Source: Gari tellinella (lineage: Eukaryota; Mollusca; Bivalvia; Cardiida; Psammobiidae). From it: a stretch of DNA of 64,000 bases. Positions 1 through 11,623 of this stretch are shown here, one piece after another; the first letter of the stretch is position 1, and each line of letters begins with the position of its first letter. The position numbers and the translations under genes are program-made. The stretch spans positions 101,604,794-101,668,793 of the forward strand of contig OV277858.1 of assembly GCA_922989275.2 (NCBI GenBank), written 5' to 3'. The notes below the pieces were generated by a model. The model saw only the letters and a program-made list of their open reading frames with translations. It did no database searches and had not been told where the DNA came from.

Positions 1-343
1 GAAGAGGGGATAATGTCTGCCAAATGAACAAAAATATTCAATATGACAGTCTATAAGTTATAGAACCGCTGCAAGGTAGAAATGTGTCTGGGACAAACGT
101 GTTGGATAATGAGTAACTCGACGCTGATCGGACTCCAAATTGTTTTCAAACTTCCGCTAAGCTGGAAAACTGCAACTGATCATTTCGTTTAAAAAAATAA
201 AATTGAGTTGAGTATGAAATAAAATTGAGTTGAGTTTTATTATTCTCAATAGAGAGAAAACACTAGCACATGTACTTTCATTTGGCGTATTCTCTATACA
301 ATTTTATGCTTTTCCATCTAGAAGTTTTTACAGAAACCCATAC

Positions 344-555
344 CTCTTTGCACTCATGTGTATATGGCGTCTTCCAGTAGGTGTCGCCAGTGTACGTGAC
401 GGCGCACTCTCTGGAGGCATACTGGTGCACACCAAGACTAAAAGCGTTTCTTGGACCATGATGGCACGTGACCTTGGCTACGTCACCAGACTTTGTCCTT
501 GGCCACACATATCGTCCCGTCTTGTCGTAGAAGGTTTTGTCCTCTTCACAATATG
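344..555 (-). CDS. Exon 6: hormone-receptor (HRM) domain of an adhesion GPCR
   Basis: Acceptor CATCTCCAG|CA (AG at 556-557, phase 1) and donor AAAGAG|GTATGG (343, phase 0) bound 212 bases; residues 867-937. The protein has the HRM pattern: a first Cys (AYCEED), WPRTKSGD (the W-P-x-T-xx-G core), CHHG, the SREC cysteine, YWKTP and THEC, making four cysteines and two tryptophans. HRM domains precede the GAIN domain in adhesion GPCRs and also occur in class B receptors. The exon phase matches the EGF exon before it through a split Ala codon. The phase-0 donor means the GAIN/7TM part lies left of the window. The HRM call rests on motif reading; a profile search would decide it. Confidence 0.85.
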
Positions 556-577
556 CTGGAGATGTATGATATACAAT

Positions 578-795
578 TTAATAGCCACTTCATTGCCTTA
601 CCCAGAGTATAATGGTCATTTGCAAAACGTTTGGACCCTGATCAGACGCCGCGTCACGCGGCGTCCGATCAGGATCTAATCTTTTTGATATTCATAACGA
701 TAGAACCTAAGCCAATTTATCTAAATTCATATTTGAGAAATGTAAGAGACAACAATTGTTTCATGAAGATGACGTCGCAACAGTGAAGATACTAA
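578..795. mobile_element. T-C MITE with H1 hairpin, next to exon 6 acceptor
   Basis: TTAA at 578, then CATTGCCTTACCCAGAG, an H1 hairpin with imperfect arms (about 633-677, tip GCGTCACGC) and a GATGACGTCGCAACAGTGAAG right end. It begins only about 22 bases upstream of the exon 6 splice acceptor. Confidence 0.7.
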
Positions 796-1500
796 CAAAT
801 CTTACATGGGGCATCTTTAACCACCCGACTGCATGTATCCCAAAGAATACTGATGGCGGAAAAACGAGACTGAGACGGTTAAATCGAGAAGAATGTAAAA
901 CAGAATGTTCCTATATTATATGTATCTTTATCTTACTTTCATTGACCTTCAGCAATATTTAGGGAGTTGGTGAATACATTACATGAACATTCAATAGCGT
1001 TTGAAACAGTAAACTATGGAATAAACAAAAAGAAAGGCAATAAAGACACGTTGCATGTGTAAACTATATGAGCGGGTATCACTTTAAATAACCCGTTCGT
1101 TTGCAAATAACGACTTAATAGGAATTAGATAAATGTTTTCATCCAGATCAGAAACTCAGTTCGATGTCCGATCAAAATTCAATATGTTCGATACTTGATT
1201 TTTAATGTCTTAAAAGCTAAAATGATACTGGAACTGAAGTATAAAAACCGAAAAGTGAAGACAACTGTAAAAAAGTCAAATATAGAGCAATCAAAAGGTT
1301 AAGATATACCTTGCCATATTTTAAAGTTGATTTATCAACTACAGTAAAATCTTATAAATCGGTCATTCTTTTAACACAATACCTAATATCATTTTTCTAT
1401 AGCATTGAATATATGTGATCAATTAAAACAGGTTACAGTAAAGCAGAATGCACTTCTAGGCGCAATCCGCTATGATATATACAAGAACCCCATGGGGCAT
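796..1500. other. Intron, no recognised feature
   Basis: AT-rich intronic sequence. I see no exon, RNA gene or clear repeat. Confidence 0.5.
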
Positions 1501-1502
1501 AT

Positions 1503-2592
1503 TTTGCTCACCTGAGAATAGCTGACAAAATGGAGATAATGATTTATGTCCAGGACAGGGTCCTTTTTTACCCAAGGGGCATTATTAAATTTGAACAATC
1601 TTGATAGAGGACATGTAGATAATGCTATGTGCCCAATATCTAAGGGATCAGGGTACTATCATTTTAGACAAGAAGATTTTTTTAAGTTTTCATTGAAAAT
1701 CTATTTTTAGCTCCTACATAAATTATGCAACAGATCGGAACCATTTGAACAAAATACGTAAAGGACATCTAGAAGTGTCACCATGCCAAATATCAAAGCT
1801 CTGGCAATATTGGTTTCAGAGGAGAAGTCGTTTGAAAATTTCACTATCTAACTCTATGTAAAACGGTGACCCTCGGGGCGGGGCCAATTTTGACCACTGG
1901 GGCATAATTTGAACAAACTTGATACAGGACCTGTAGGTGATGCTATGTGCCCAATATCTTAGCTCTGGCCTATGTAGTTTCAGACAAGAAGATTTTTTAA
2001 GTTTTCATTGAAAAAATCTATTTTTAGCTCCTGTGACCTAGATATGCAACCGGCCGGAACGATTTGAACAATATTGGTAAAGGACATCTAGAAGTGTTAA
2101 CATGCCAAATATCAAAACTCTGGCGATATTAGTTTAAGAGGAAAAGTCGTTTGAAAATTTCTCTATATAACTCAATATAAACGGTGACCCTCGGGACGGG
2201 GCCAATTTTTACCCTAGGGGCATAATTTGAACAAACTCAATAGAGGACCTGTTGGTGATGCTATGTGCCAAATATCTAAGCTCTGGCTCTTGTGGTTTTA
2301 GTAAATAAGATTTTTTAATATTTCCTTATTTTTTCACTTTGGTTGCAATGGCAACCAGAGTTCTACATTGTTTTTAATTCTTTGGACAAATTTGATAGAG
2401 CTTGACCCAAGGAACATTCCTGTAAAGTTTGGTTGAAATCATTCAAGTGGTATAGGAGGAGATGTCATTTGAAGCAATTGTTAACGACGATGGACAACAG
2501 ACAACGCACGACGCATGACGGACGACGACGGACGACGGACACAGGGCCATCCCAATAGCTCACATTGAGCCTTTGGCTCAGGTGAGCTAATA
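1503..2592. mobile_element. CTCACCTGAG-ended element with three inner tandem repeats
   Basis: The ends are inverted: GCTCACCTGAG at 1506 and CTCAGGTGAGC ending at 2587. Inside are three diverged copies of a roughly 320-base unit, each with GGGGCAT..TTGAACAA, ATGCTATGTGCC and GAAGATTTTTTA (from about 1561, 1880 and 2195). An ACG-rich tract (2500-2545) precedes the right end. The layout is typical of a repeat common in molluscs; no coding capacity. Confidence 0.75.
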
Positions 2593-2795
2593 AAACTTAT
2601 GTGTATGATACATACGTATTCATAACTGTATTAAGTGCATGCATCTATCTTATTCACATTAAAAAGCAGCGGCGTATTCGTGGGTAATGGGTTAAAATTT
2701 ATGTATATTAAAAAAAATGTGATGACTTAATGCAGGACAATAAAACTCTTTCCCTAAGCTGTTAAATGTCTTAAATATTGTTAATGCTTCGGTGC

Positions 2796-3041
2796 TTAAC
2801 CCTTTCAATCTCAATGGCGCCTGATAGCGAGTTTTCAAACAGTTTGGATCCTGATCAGATGCCGCGTAACGTGGCGTCTGATCAGGATCCAAATTGTTTT
2901 ACACTCGTATGATATGATTAAAGTCATACAATATTGAATCTTGCTTTGAAACGATCTTGAAAACAGCAAAATTGAAGCAGACGACAGTGAAGCGGTGAAA
3001 TGGTAAAAATCTCACGAAACATTTGGGAATTAAAGGTTTAA
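2796..3041. mobile_element. T-A MITE with H1 hairpin
   Basis: TTAA at both ends; left end CCCTTTCAATCTCAATGGCG, H1 hairpin with tip GCGTAACGT (2836-2900), then the GCAGACGACAGTGAAG block and a second inner end before the TTAA at 3038. Confidence 0.85.
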
Positions 3042-3284
3042 GTGACCGCATAGTACAAGTTTTACTGTTACTGACTACGATACCATGTTGACTATCTACA
3101 AATATAAACACGTACAGAACATAGAGCATACGTAGATATTTGTTGACTGTTTATGTGAATTCATGATAGCTTTTTCCCAAGTTGTGAATGAAATTGATAA
3201 AAGCAACAACAGCTTGATAATTCAATTGAAATATGTGACATTCCCATGATAGGTGGAAAGAATCAAGCGTGGATCCTACATTCT

Positions 3285-3470
3285 TAGTTCTTTGAATTGT
3301 AGCAACGAAACTGTGATAACCTTTACAAACAGTTTGGATCCAGATGAGACGACGCATAATGCGGCGTCTCATCAGGATCCAAACCATTTGTCTTTCTTGC
3401 TCAGTTTTTGGAAATAAATGTTTAGAAAGTTTTGATTTTAGAATAATTGCAGACGACACTATCACTTAAC
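3285..3470. mobile_element. H1-bearing MITE, diverged ends
   Basis: An H1 hairpin at 3324-3391 uses GATGAGAC in place of GATCAGAC in both arms. A GCAGACGACACTATC block and a TTAACCG end follow. Confidence 0.6.
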
Positions 3471-3897
3471 CGTTTGATTAAACAAGTTAAAACAACGTGG
3501 CATCCTCTTCCTTTTCAACCAACGAGAGTTTTGCGATGGAATAAAAGGGCCACGTGACACATTAAAAGAATCTCTGAGACTCTGTCTTTACCAACATAGC
3601 ATTCTAATCGTTTATTTAACAATATATACACTGTCAAACAAAAACGCGGATTCAAATTGCGTTTGTACATGTACCCCAAGCAAAAGGCATAAAATCCTGG
3701 ATCCGGTCATGTAGAGCCTAAGTAAAAATGTGCTTATATTGTAAGGGGCACCTGTTGCAGCGGAAGTGCACCTAAACAGTCATAAAACTACTGCACTTTT
3801 GATTCTATACGATATGATGAGTAATAGCTTCTTTCTTCATAAACAGCAAACCCTTGTGATTAGCAAAACTATCAGAAAATGCTATCGAAATCTATTT

Positions 3898-4140
3898 TTA
3901 ACCCGTTACCCCATAGCTTGTATTTAGTTTTGACGACAGGTGACTACTTAAAGCAGTTTGAAAGTAAAGCAGAATGCGCCTTTAGGCGCATTCTGCTTTA
4001 CTTTCAGCCTGGATTAAGCTATTATCTGCTAGAATAAACAAAAAATTCTTATGAAACATATTTATCACTGTATAAATAATAGCTATTTTCCTTATTGGAG
4101 GAATAATTTCAAGACGTAAAAAGGCGTATTTGGGGGTAAA
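3898..4140. mobile_element. T-G MITE with H2 hairpin
   Basis: TTAACCCGTTACCCCATAG start, then CAGGTGACTACTTAAAGCAG, an H2 hairpin centred on CCTTTAGGCG near 3982, and a right end with AAAAAGGCGTATTTGGGGG. Confidence 0.85.
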
Positions 4141-4552
4141 CACAGGACGCTTTATGTCATATTGTGGCTTTGTATTACTTTCGTTCTGCACTAAGCTGCA
4201 ATCATTCTTCAAATGTGTCTTTTGCTTCATCTGGATAGATTTTCAGCAAAGCTTAACTGTATTTTACAAATGGGTGTTGTTTTGAAAATAATCTTCATGT
4301 GAAGATTTCTTAATGTGCTACTCATAGCCTGAGATAAGTATGTTTTATCAAATATTTATGTTAAAAACTATGTCTCCAACGAAAAGACAACTCCAATAAG
4401 CAGTTACTGTAAATAGTTTTATGAAAGCAAATCACACAAAAATATTTTAGTTTTTTTTCTCTTATCTAGAGACCGACTGTTTGCTCAAAAGCATTCAATG
4501 AATTCGCTGTTTCAGGTTATATTGTTGTTGTTTGTAGTATATATTCTCGATA

Positions 4553-4794
4553 CATCGTAGGGATAAACGGTTATTCTTTCCAAATAAGCACACTTTTGCT
4601 AGAGAAAACCAGCCATTTGTAAACAGTTTGGACCCTGATTACACGCCAAATGACTCGGCGTCAGATCAAACTTTACATATTCTGCAACTGTTATTTAATA
4701 AAGCGTCAATGTTTTCAAAAACCTGTATTTTCAAACATTTTATTGCATTGCTATGGTCGTTTAAATGGAGACAAGAATAGCGTCTTCTACACTG
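4553..4794 (+). mobile_element. M-GAG MITE, degraded
   Basis: Left GGATAAACGGTTATTCTTTCC and right GACAAGAATAGCGTCTTCTA..ACTG ends, TA on the right, and a decayed H1 hairpin at 4620-4672. Confidence 0.65.
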
Positions 4795-4832
4795 TAATTG
4801 AAAATATAATTGTCTATGGAAATGGGCTGTAA

Positions 4833-5188
4833 CAGCTCCCTCTCTACAACGACACCAAATGAGAGAAAAACTATGTGTGCGTTGTTCGGAGGGAGTCGTT
4901 ATAGGGAGGGAAATTGGCCTACATGTGCAAACAGCTTGAATCCAGATCAGACGCCGCGTAACGCGGTGTCTGATCTGGCTTCAAGCTGTTTGTCACTCAT
5001 CATTTTGTTTATTTCTGTCAAAATGTCCAATGTGTGACTTTGGGAAAATAGCAGACGACAGATTTAAGCAGACGATGTTGCAGAAGTGAAAGTTTTAGAC
5101 ATATAACTGTCTTGTTTATGGAACAGCGACAGGGTCGTTGTAAGGAGGGATTCGTTGTTCAGAGGGCCGTTGTAGAGAGGGAACACTG
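4833..5188. mobile_element. M-CTC MITE with H1 hairpin
   Basis: Ends CAGCTCCCTCTCTACAACGA and GTTGTAGAGAGGGAACACTG are inverted copies. The middle has the H1 variant CAGCTTGAATCCAGATCAGA with a GCGTAACGC tip (4927-4992) and GCAGACGAC/GCAGACGAT blocks. Confidence 0.85.
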
Positions 5189-5298
5189 AATACACAAGTC
5201 TAAATTCAAAACTGTGTCATGTTATGACGTAAAACAGTCGAACCCACTTATTCCATTCAACCCTACAGCCCTCTGTAGAGATAACTGATTACACATGC

Positions 5299-5403
5299 AA
5301 ACAGTGCAGACCCTGATCAGAGGGCTCGCTTAAGTCGAACATACCCGTAGTTCAAAGTTATCTGCGTTTTTACTTTGAACTACGGGTATGTTCGACTTAA
5401 GTG
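5299..5403. repeat. Half hairpin interrupted by a 30-bp perfect inverted repeat
   Basis: One arm of a T-D type hairpin (CAAACAGTGCAGACCCTG, 5299-5327) runs straight into another palindrome: 5329-5358 and 5372-5401 are exact reverse complements of 30 bases with a 13-base loop. The second arm of the first hairpin is missing. Confidence 0.8.
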
Positions 5404-5457
5404 AGTTCGAGGAATCGGGGTTCGAAGTGTATATCAATAAAAAAAATATATAGTTAC

Positions 5458-5583
5458 CGTCGTCACAATTCACACGCTCCGTTCCGTCTGGACAATGACA
5501 GATATGACCGTCCCCTTGCTGGGTGCAGTGACCTTGACCACAAGGCTTGTAGATACATGGTGACAACTTCTCACAACGTTTAC
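5458..5583 (-). CDS. Exon 5: end of EGF 12 and EGF 13
   Basis: A 42-codon, phase 1-1 exon between acceptor ATACTGTAG (AG at 5584-5585) and donor GACG|GTAACT (5457). The first residues, KRCEKLS, complete the twelfth EGF left open by the big exon (GYTG|GKRC style join), which supports the splice. Then comes one full six-cysteine EGF: SPC, KPC, GHC, HIC, HC, NC. It covers residues about 825-866. The intron upstream is 8.4 kb and filled with repeats. A 30-bp perfect inverted repeat lies 57 bases past the donor. Confidence 0.9.
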
Positions 5584-5630
5584 CTACAGTATGGGAAGTG
5601 TACAGCAAATCAGAAGATGCTCCATATTAT

Positions 5631-5860
5631 ATTAGATCTATTATATTATATTATTTTATATTATATTATATTATATCATATTATATCATAAATTGTATCA
5701 TTCACTCATATATTATACTATATAACATTATATTATATTACATTACATTATATTGCATTATATCATTTGTATTTCATATCATTTCATATATTATTATCAT
5801 ATATCATACTATATTACATTACATTGCATAATATTATATATAATAAAATTATATATTGCC
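5631..5860. repeat. AT-rich microsatellite
   Basis: Imperfect TTATA/TATAT repeats over about 230 bases, about 50 bases upstream of the exon 5 acceptor. Its long open frames are low-complexity and not genes. Confidence 0.9.
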
Positions 5861-6089
5861 AATCACTTTAAATCTTGATTAGACATCTATGAAAGAAATA
5901 TGATATAACTCAGAAAATTACATGAAAACAACTTGAACAAGTTCAGTTTGCGTGTGGAGTGGATGAAGTGACATGCTTTTCTGCTTTCGTTTTGTCAATG
6001 CTAAACGCATTTCAACAATAAAGAACATAGCAGGTTTAGTAAACGTCGACGACTTTTTTAAATCTAAGTAACAAACAGTTAAGTGTCTG

Positions 6090-7420
6090 ATAAGACATGG
6101 GCATAATGCGCAGATTGAAATTTAATTTAAATAGACATGCGTTAAACCAGATTTATATGTCCTACGTGAGACACATTTTGGAATACTCTTCTGAGTTTTG
6201 GGATTGCTGTACAATGCAGCAATCAATTTCTTAGAGATGCTCAAAAATGAGACTGCTTGTATAGTTACAGGACTAACACGTTCTGTTTCTCTTGAGAATA
6301 TGTATAGAGAATGTGGTTGGCAATCTCTAGAAAAGCGTCGCGAAAAAAACCCGTCTCTGTTTCATGTATAAAGCAACTCACAATATGTTGCCTGATTACT
6401 TGAATGAACTGTTTCCTCAAATCCCACTAGAACGAAATTATAACTTAAGAAACGCAAATGATATTCCTGTTCCCTATGCTAGGACAGAAATATTTCGTAA
6501 TTCATGTATTCCGTCATCAATTGCATTATGGAATAATACAGCACATATTCTCAAGAATGCTCCTCCAAATTCAAGTTTTAAAGAAAATATTACTAAACAT
6601 GACATAATCAAAATACCATGTTTCTTTTTACATGGAAGCCGATATTTATCAGTCATGCTTGCACGTCTGCGAAACAACTCTAGTAATTTGAACAGCGATC
6701 TTTATGATAATCACATATCAAACAATCCAAACTGTACCCACTGTAACCAAATAGAAAATGCAGAGCATTACCTTTTTGTCTATCCTAAATGCCATGCTCA
6801 AAGAATAAAAATGTTCAATGCTATTAGAGCGTTTCATCCTTTAAACCCATGATTACTAATGCACGGGAGTAACAACTTAACTAATGATGAAAATATGGTA
6901 ATAGTTGATGCTGTACACGGATACATGTATATAAAAGAAACAAAGCGTTTCACAATTGATTAATGTTAGCCAAATGTGATTTGTTCTGTTTACTTTAAGT
7001 TGCAGTTATTTTTTTTTTAAAAAAAACCACCACTTTCTGTATTGTTGTTTTGTTCTGCATTGAGCTACATCATCTATTAGACTACTTTGTTATCTTCTTT
7101 AGGATACAAAACTAACTGTACATGTTCTGCTGCTACCAGCTGATCCAAATGATGTCACTCACATTAAATAAGTTATTTTATAAGTATAATTAATAAGCTA
7201 TTTCTTATTTATTCTCCTTCTCTTCTCTTCTCTTACTTACCACTCCTTCTATTTGTTGTCACTAAATAGTTACATATGTTTAAAGCCATTGTATATATTG
7301 TCTGAATGTTAAGATACAAGGGGAAGGGCCGAATCTAATGTTGTGAGAACTTGTGGCCTAACCCCATCTCTATGTACATTGTATATTTATGGAATAAAAT
7401 ATGTTTAAACTAATCTAAAC
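6090..7420 (+). mobile_element. 5'-truncated LINE, reverse-transcriptase C-terminal part
   Basis: The 6364-6852 frame (162 residues) is the tail region after the reverse transcriptase of a CR1/Jockey-like LINE: YNLRNA, RTEIFRNSCIPSSIALWN, YLSVMLARLRN and a zinc-knuckle-like CTHCNQIENAEHYLF..YPKC. The upstream part of the same protein (NQIYMSYVRHILEYSSEFWD, TGLTRSVSLENMY) is readable from about 6110 but only through frameshifts and a stop, so the copy is dead. A 3' UTR without coding follows and ends in AATAAAATATG and an AT-rich tail. It lies in antisense orientation within the 8.4-kb intron of the receptor gene. Confidence 0.85.
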
Positions 7421-7777
7421 TGATAAGACGTCGTGTTTCCCGGTTTCTAATCTGGCATTGAACTGTTGACTGTGGGTATAATGGTTTTGAGAACCAGTAC
7501 GTTGTTGGGAAAGAAAAACGTTTTTTTTTCTTCAAATATAAACACGTTTATTTGAAAATAATAACGTCTTATCTACTGTGTAATAAAGGCATACTTTACC
7601 TAATATTTGCAATTTGTCATTTAGTCAATGTTTTATTCTTATTGCTAATCCTGATTCATATTATACTCTACATCAAAATCATCACAGTCAACATCACCAC
7701 CACCACAACTGACTATCAACAACAACTTCATTAACATCAACAACAACAACATCAACATCAAATTGATAACTGTCAGC

Positions 7778-7930
7778 ATCCTGGTTCCAAGTTTATAAAG
7801 AGTTTGAGTTGAGTCTGGGATTGTTCTCATGCATTTGATTGGTCAGATTGGAGCTTTTGCTCCAATCTGACCAATCAAATGCTTAAGAACAAACTCAGAC
7901 TCTTCTCATTTTTTGTTATTACCTTAGACC
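7778..7930. mobile_element. Palindromic MITE (GCATTTGATTGGTCAGA type)
   Basis: 7831-7854 and 7859-7882 are exact 24-base reverse complements around TTTT. Outer arms (GAGTCTGGG..GTTCTCA / TTAAGAACAAACTCAGACTC) extend the fold. A second copy lies at 44359-44510. Confidence 0.75.
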
Positions 7931-8463
7931 CTGAATATCATTCCATGATATGTCAAGAAACTGTTAGCGATGGATATTCTCTTTAGGAATACAAACTTTC
8001 ATAGTGGAAACTATTATAGATTTATTTTAAACTGTACAATATGACAAAACACGGAATGGCACGTGACCATGCGTTGACCAATCGGATAACAGAACGAAAA
8101 TGGCAATGTAATAATAGATTATATATCCTGCACATAGAAACAATTAAAACAGGTTATACAGTATCCAGAAACATGTTATTTCTACCACTTCCAGGTGCGT
8201 TTCAACTGTTCTAATTCTGTTTATAAGTACTTGCTATCTAAGTACTGTTAACGAAATTAAGACTACTTCCAATTAAAAGTAATCGAAACAGTTGCGCGAA
8301 AACGTTATTCACTTTTAGTTAAACGCACTTATTCCAAGTGTCCTTTTCTTGCTTATTTAATGGATGAGTCCATTTTTTCATTAATAGGGTTATATTTATA
8401 TTTTATATTTATAAGTCTAACTTTTTCATTTCAATTTTTAATGAGCATTCATGTGAGCAAACT

Positions 8464-8516
8464 TTGCAGACTCAGATCAGACGCCGCATTATGCGGCGTC
8501 TGATCTGAGTCTGCAA
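8464..8516. repeat. H1 hairpin, perfect 26-bp stem
   Basis: Two perfect 26-base arms with one central base. The arm reads TTGCAGACTCAGATCAGACG with a GCAT/ATGC tip, an H1 variant in which both arms differ in step from other copies. The surrounding MITE ends were not resolved. Confidence 0.85.
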
Positions 8517-9136
8517 TGTTTGTCTGTGTACCATTTATGGAACGCGAGGCACAAATTGGTTAAATGAAACGATACGCAGACCATTTTTTTAAACGATTGT
8601 CAACCACTTTCTAGGTGAATCAAAAGCCAAGATCCCCAGCGCCTGATAATGCCCTAAAGATTTGTGCTGAACCAGATCTCATGGTAATTTAGCGTTTGAG
8701 ATGAGCCTGAGATCATTCGTAAGTGTTTAATGGGTCAGATTTTAACAGAATGCTGAAATCTGATCTTTTAAAACTGTTGAGAACGATCTCAAACACACAT
8801 CAAACGCTTTATAACCACGACACCCGTTCTAAAACTACACATGCGTTTTCTGTCAAGAATAACATTTTGCCACTGAATCTTCGAAGTGGGACTAAATCAC
8901 GCTTACGACCAATTACTTTGTATTATATTTGAAGCAATATTTTGCATGCCAAAAGCACATGTCAGTGACTGCTCGATGCTCCTTGTTCAGCTGTTCACAT
9001 ACAACATCTAAAAAATACCCATAGGCAGTATAATCACATAAGGCGAAATGGCGTAAGATCCGGCTTGTATTGATGGACCACTTAAAATATACACTTTAGT
9101 AGTTTTAAAGTCCTATGATATTTCCCCAAAAACAGG

Positions 9137-9370
9137 CTTAGCCCATTCAACACCAACAACGAGTATATTCGTTCTTTACATCAGTGTAAGTGTGGAGAGT
9201 ACACTTGTCCTTTGCAAACTGTTGACCCACATCAAATGGCTTACAATGTATCCATCTGATCAGGGTCTACACTGTTTGTCATGTTACAATATATCAATAA
9301 GAATGCCCCTAAATAGTACATGGACTAGACTTAATTGGAAATAAATTTGATGCTTCCGGGATGAATTAAT
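9137..9370. mobile_element. T-D MITE, diverged
   Basis: CCCATTCAACACCAACAACG start, repeated GTGTA/ACACTTGTCC motifs, a damaged hairpin (9216-9279) and the GGACTAGACTTAATTGGAAA right part common to this family. Confidence 0.65.
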
Positions 9371-9426
9371 TAAATCGCTTCAATAATACCTAATTAAGAG
9401 ATTGAACGTATCTAGACGTACTACAC

Positions 9427-9660
9427 TTGAGCCGTGCCATGACAAAACCAGCCTTATTGCATTGCAACATTGTACAGACTAAGCACCAGTGTCACCCCGA
9501 CTCTGTATCTGAGTTTGATAGAGACTGCTAATTACCGTATATAATACAGCTACATAAAATGCTTTAGATGCATGCGGATGACTAACAGTGTAGATCAAGA
9601 CTGGCCTTGATCTACACTGTTCGCAATATAATAAGGCAGGTTTTGTCACGGCACGGTTCA
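9427..9660. mobile_element. MITE with GCCGTGCCATGACAAAACC ends
   Basis: Left GCCGTGCCATGACAAAACC..CCTTATTGCATTGC and right GCAATATAATAAGGCAGG..TTTGTCACGGCACGG are inverted. It carries its own palindrome AACAGTGTAGATCAAG..CTTGATCTACACTGTT (about 9585-9622), which resembles the outer H1 arm. A partial relative lies at 18487-18780. Confidence 0.8.
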
Positions 9661-9839
9661 TTTGTATGAACTGTAGTCGATTTCCTACTTTTAGTTGTTA
9701 AATTTCACAACCAAACGGTATATAGGCATATCGAGGAGGTATCACTTCACTATAGTAATTGTCCTAAATACTCACCTGCCATACGGAACTATCAAATTAA
9801 CTAATTGAGTTCTAGTGACACATATATGCGTCCTCTACC

Positions 9840-10030
9840 AAAGATGTACCTGTAAAGAGTACACTTGTCTAATGCAAACAGTGAAGTCCCTGATTAGAGG
9901 GCTCCTGCAGGAGCCCTCTAATCAGGGACTTCACTGTTTGTCATTTTGTAATAAAACTGTAAACTAATAACTCCGGACGGAAGTCTCAGGGGGGGGGGGG
10001 GGTGTTAAACCATTTAAAACTTCGTTAACC
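9840..10030. mobile_element. T-D MITE with a 66-base perfect palindrome
   Basis: 9875-9940 is an exact palindrome with no loop (33 + 33): CAAACAGTGAAGTCCCTG.. and centre CCTGCAGG. It is followed by TCAGGGG with a poly-G run of 14 (about 9989-10002), an expansion also seen at other T-D ends. Confidence 0.8.
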
Positions 10031-10039
10031 CTTGTAGAA

Positions 10040-11550
10040 TGGAATTGAAACTGCAAATCCTACTCTATATACATGTATCTAATATAAGTTTACATTTATT
10101 GCCTTTTATTTCGGAATGAGTATCTATGGGATTATTAGCGTGCATTTATTGTGTATATACATGTAACTGAACTACTGAGTTGTTTGTTTGGATTTACGTG
10201 TATATTGTTGCTATAATGAGTTTTGTTTAAATGCACATGAATATACGAGTATGTTAAAAGGGTTGCGAGGAACATTGGATTTTGTCAAATGCGTCCCCTC
10301 TTTAAACAAAGTATTTAAAATTATTATTCTAAATATTGTTATTAAACAACTTTTGTAAAAGGCACGGCCTATTTCGTTAGTTCATTTATAAGAGTTCGTG
10401 CTTGATAACATATGTGGACAAAGTGTTCTAATATATGGCTTAATCTAACGTCAATGTTCAAGCTATCTATTTTGAATTAAGAGAGGACTTGTTTATTGTT
10501 ATTCGAAGGAACTTTGAGAAAGTGTACGTGGCAAACACACTGAAATCACACTTAAAAACAGGAAAACACATTTGGTAAATACAGTTTTGTAAAGAAATGA
10601 TATTGTGTCATATTCGAAACAGACTCTGACAAGCTTAGGGTAGCTTGCGGGTGAGCTTAGTGTTAATTAAAGGTGTTATGAAACGTTGCTTGAAGAGTAA
10701 TATTTGACTAAGAAACAATATGTGCCAATATAGGCAAAATGCGTCGTTGGGTTTGTCTTTAAGATCTTTGTTTTAACAAAAACTTTGAATTTTGATGAGA
10801 AAATATTTTTTCAAAAATAAATAAAGCTAATGACTATAAGTCTCGTGCAATAAGTTGTTCACAACATTAATAACAAGAATATCAAACCACATTTTGAATA
10901 AAGGTGTTCAGAAAGATGTTATTAACTATTTAAATATGTTAATATGTTATTAACTATGCTAAATTTTCATAAAACTTAAATTACAAAAGAATCATTCAAT
11001 GTAAAAAAAATCATTCTATTAAAAAGATGATTGGTGTGAAATAGTTGGTCAGAAATAAATACAATTAGGATTTGTTGTAATCACAGATTTCCTTTTAAAA
11101 AATTGTAAAATTGTAAACTTTGAGGCTTAGATACAGTTATCACTCTTAAAAATAGTTGTTGTTTTTTCATTAAAATGCATTATTAGTTATTCATAGACTT
11201 ACATACAAGGTTAATAATATTGTTTAAACTTTCTAATGGACATTATCGATCTTGAAAATGTTGAAAAACAGACGACAAAGGATTGATAAGCTTCAATGTG
11301 TGGCTTGATAGTTCAATCAAATCTGATATTCCGATCTTATTGACTTTTAAGTCATTAAACTAACACGTAATTGGACATAAAATTTGACAGTACGTGTTAA
11401 AAATAAAAAATAAATAAAAAATGTGACAGTATGATATAGCGAACACTGATTCTAACCAACTAAGACTAATCATAACATGTCCCTTTATCACTGCGATATG
11501 GACTGACAAGCCAATAAAATCTGACAATACATTTTTAAAACAAAAGCCTT
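10040..11550. other. Intron, no recognised feature
   Basis: AT-rich intronic DNA. No exon-like frame, hairpin element or RNA gene seen. Confidence 0.5.
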
Positions 11551-11552
11551 TA

Positions 11553-11623
11553 ATCGAATGGGACTCGAACCTAGGACCTTTGGATTGCTAGCAAATCACT
11601 CTACCGACTGAGCTTTCGAGGAA
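11553..11623 (-). repeat. Degenerate tRNA-like sequence, probable SINE head
   Basis: On the minus strand an A-box-like AGCTCAGTCGGTAGAG (11600-11614 region) and a perfect B box GGTTCGAGTCC lie at tRNA spacing. The acceptor and anticodon stems do not pair cleanly and no confident anticodon can be set, so it is more likely a decayed tRNA or a SINE head than a working tRNA gene. Confidence 0.5.

Noticed and set aside
5598..5831. 77-residue frame rich in Tyr and Ile
   Set aside because: Low-complexity translation of an AT microsatellite.
11553..11623. Functional tRNA gene
   Set aside because: Anticodon and acceptor stems do not pair and no anticodon can be assigned with confidence.
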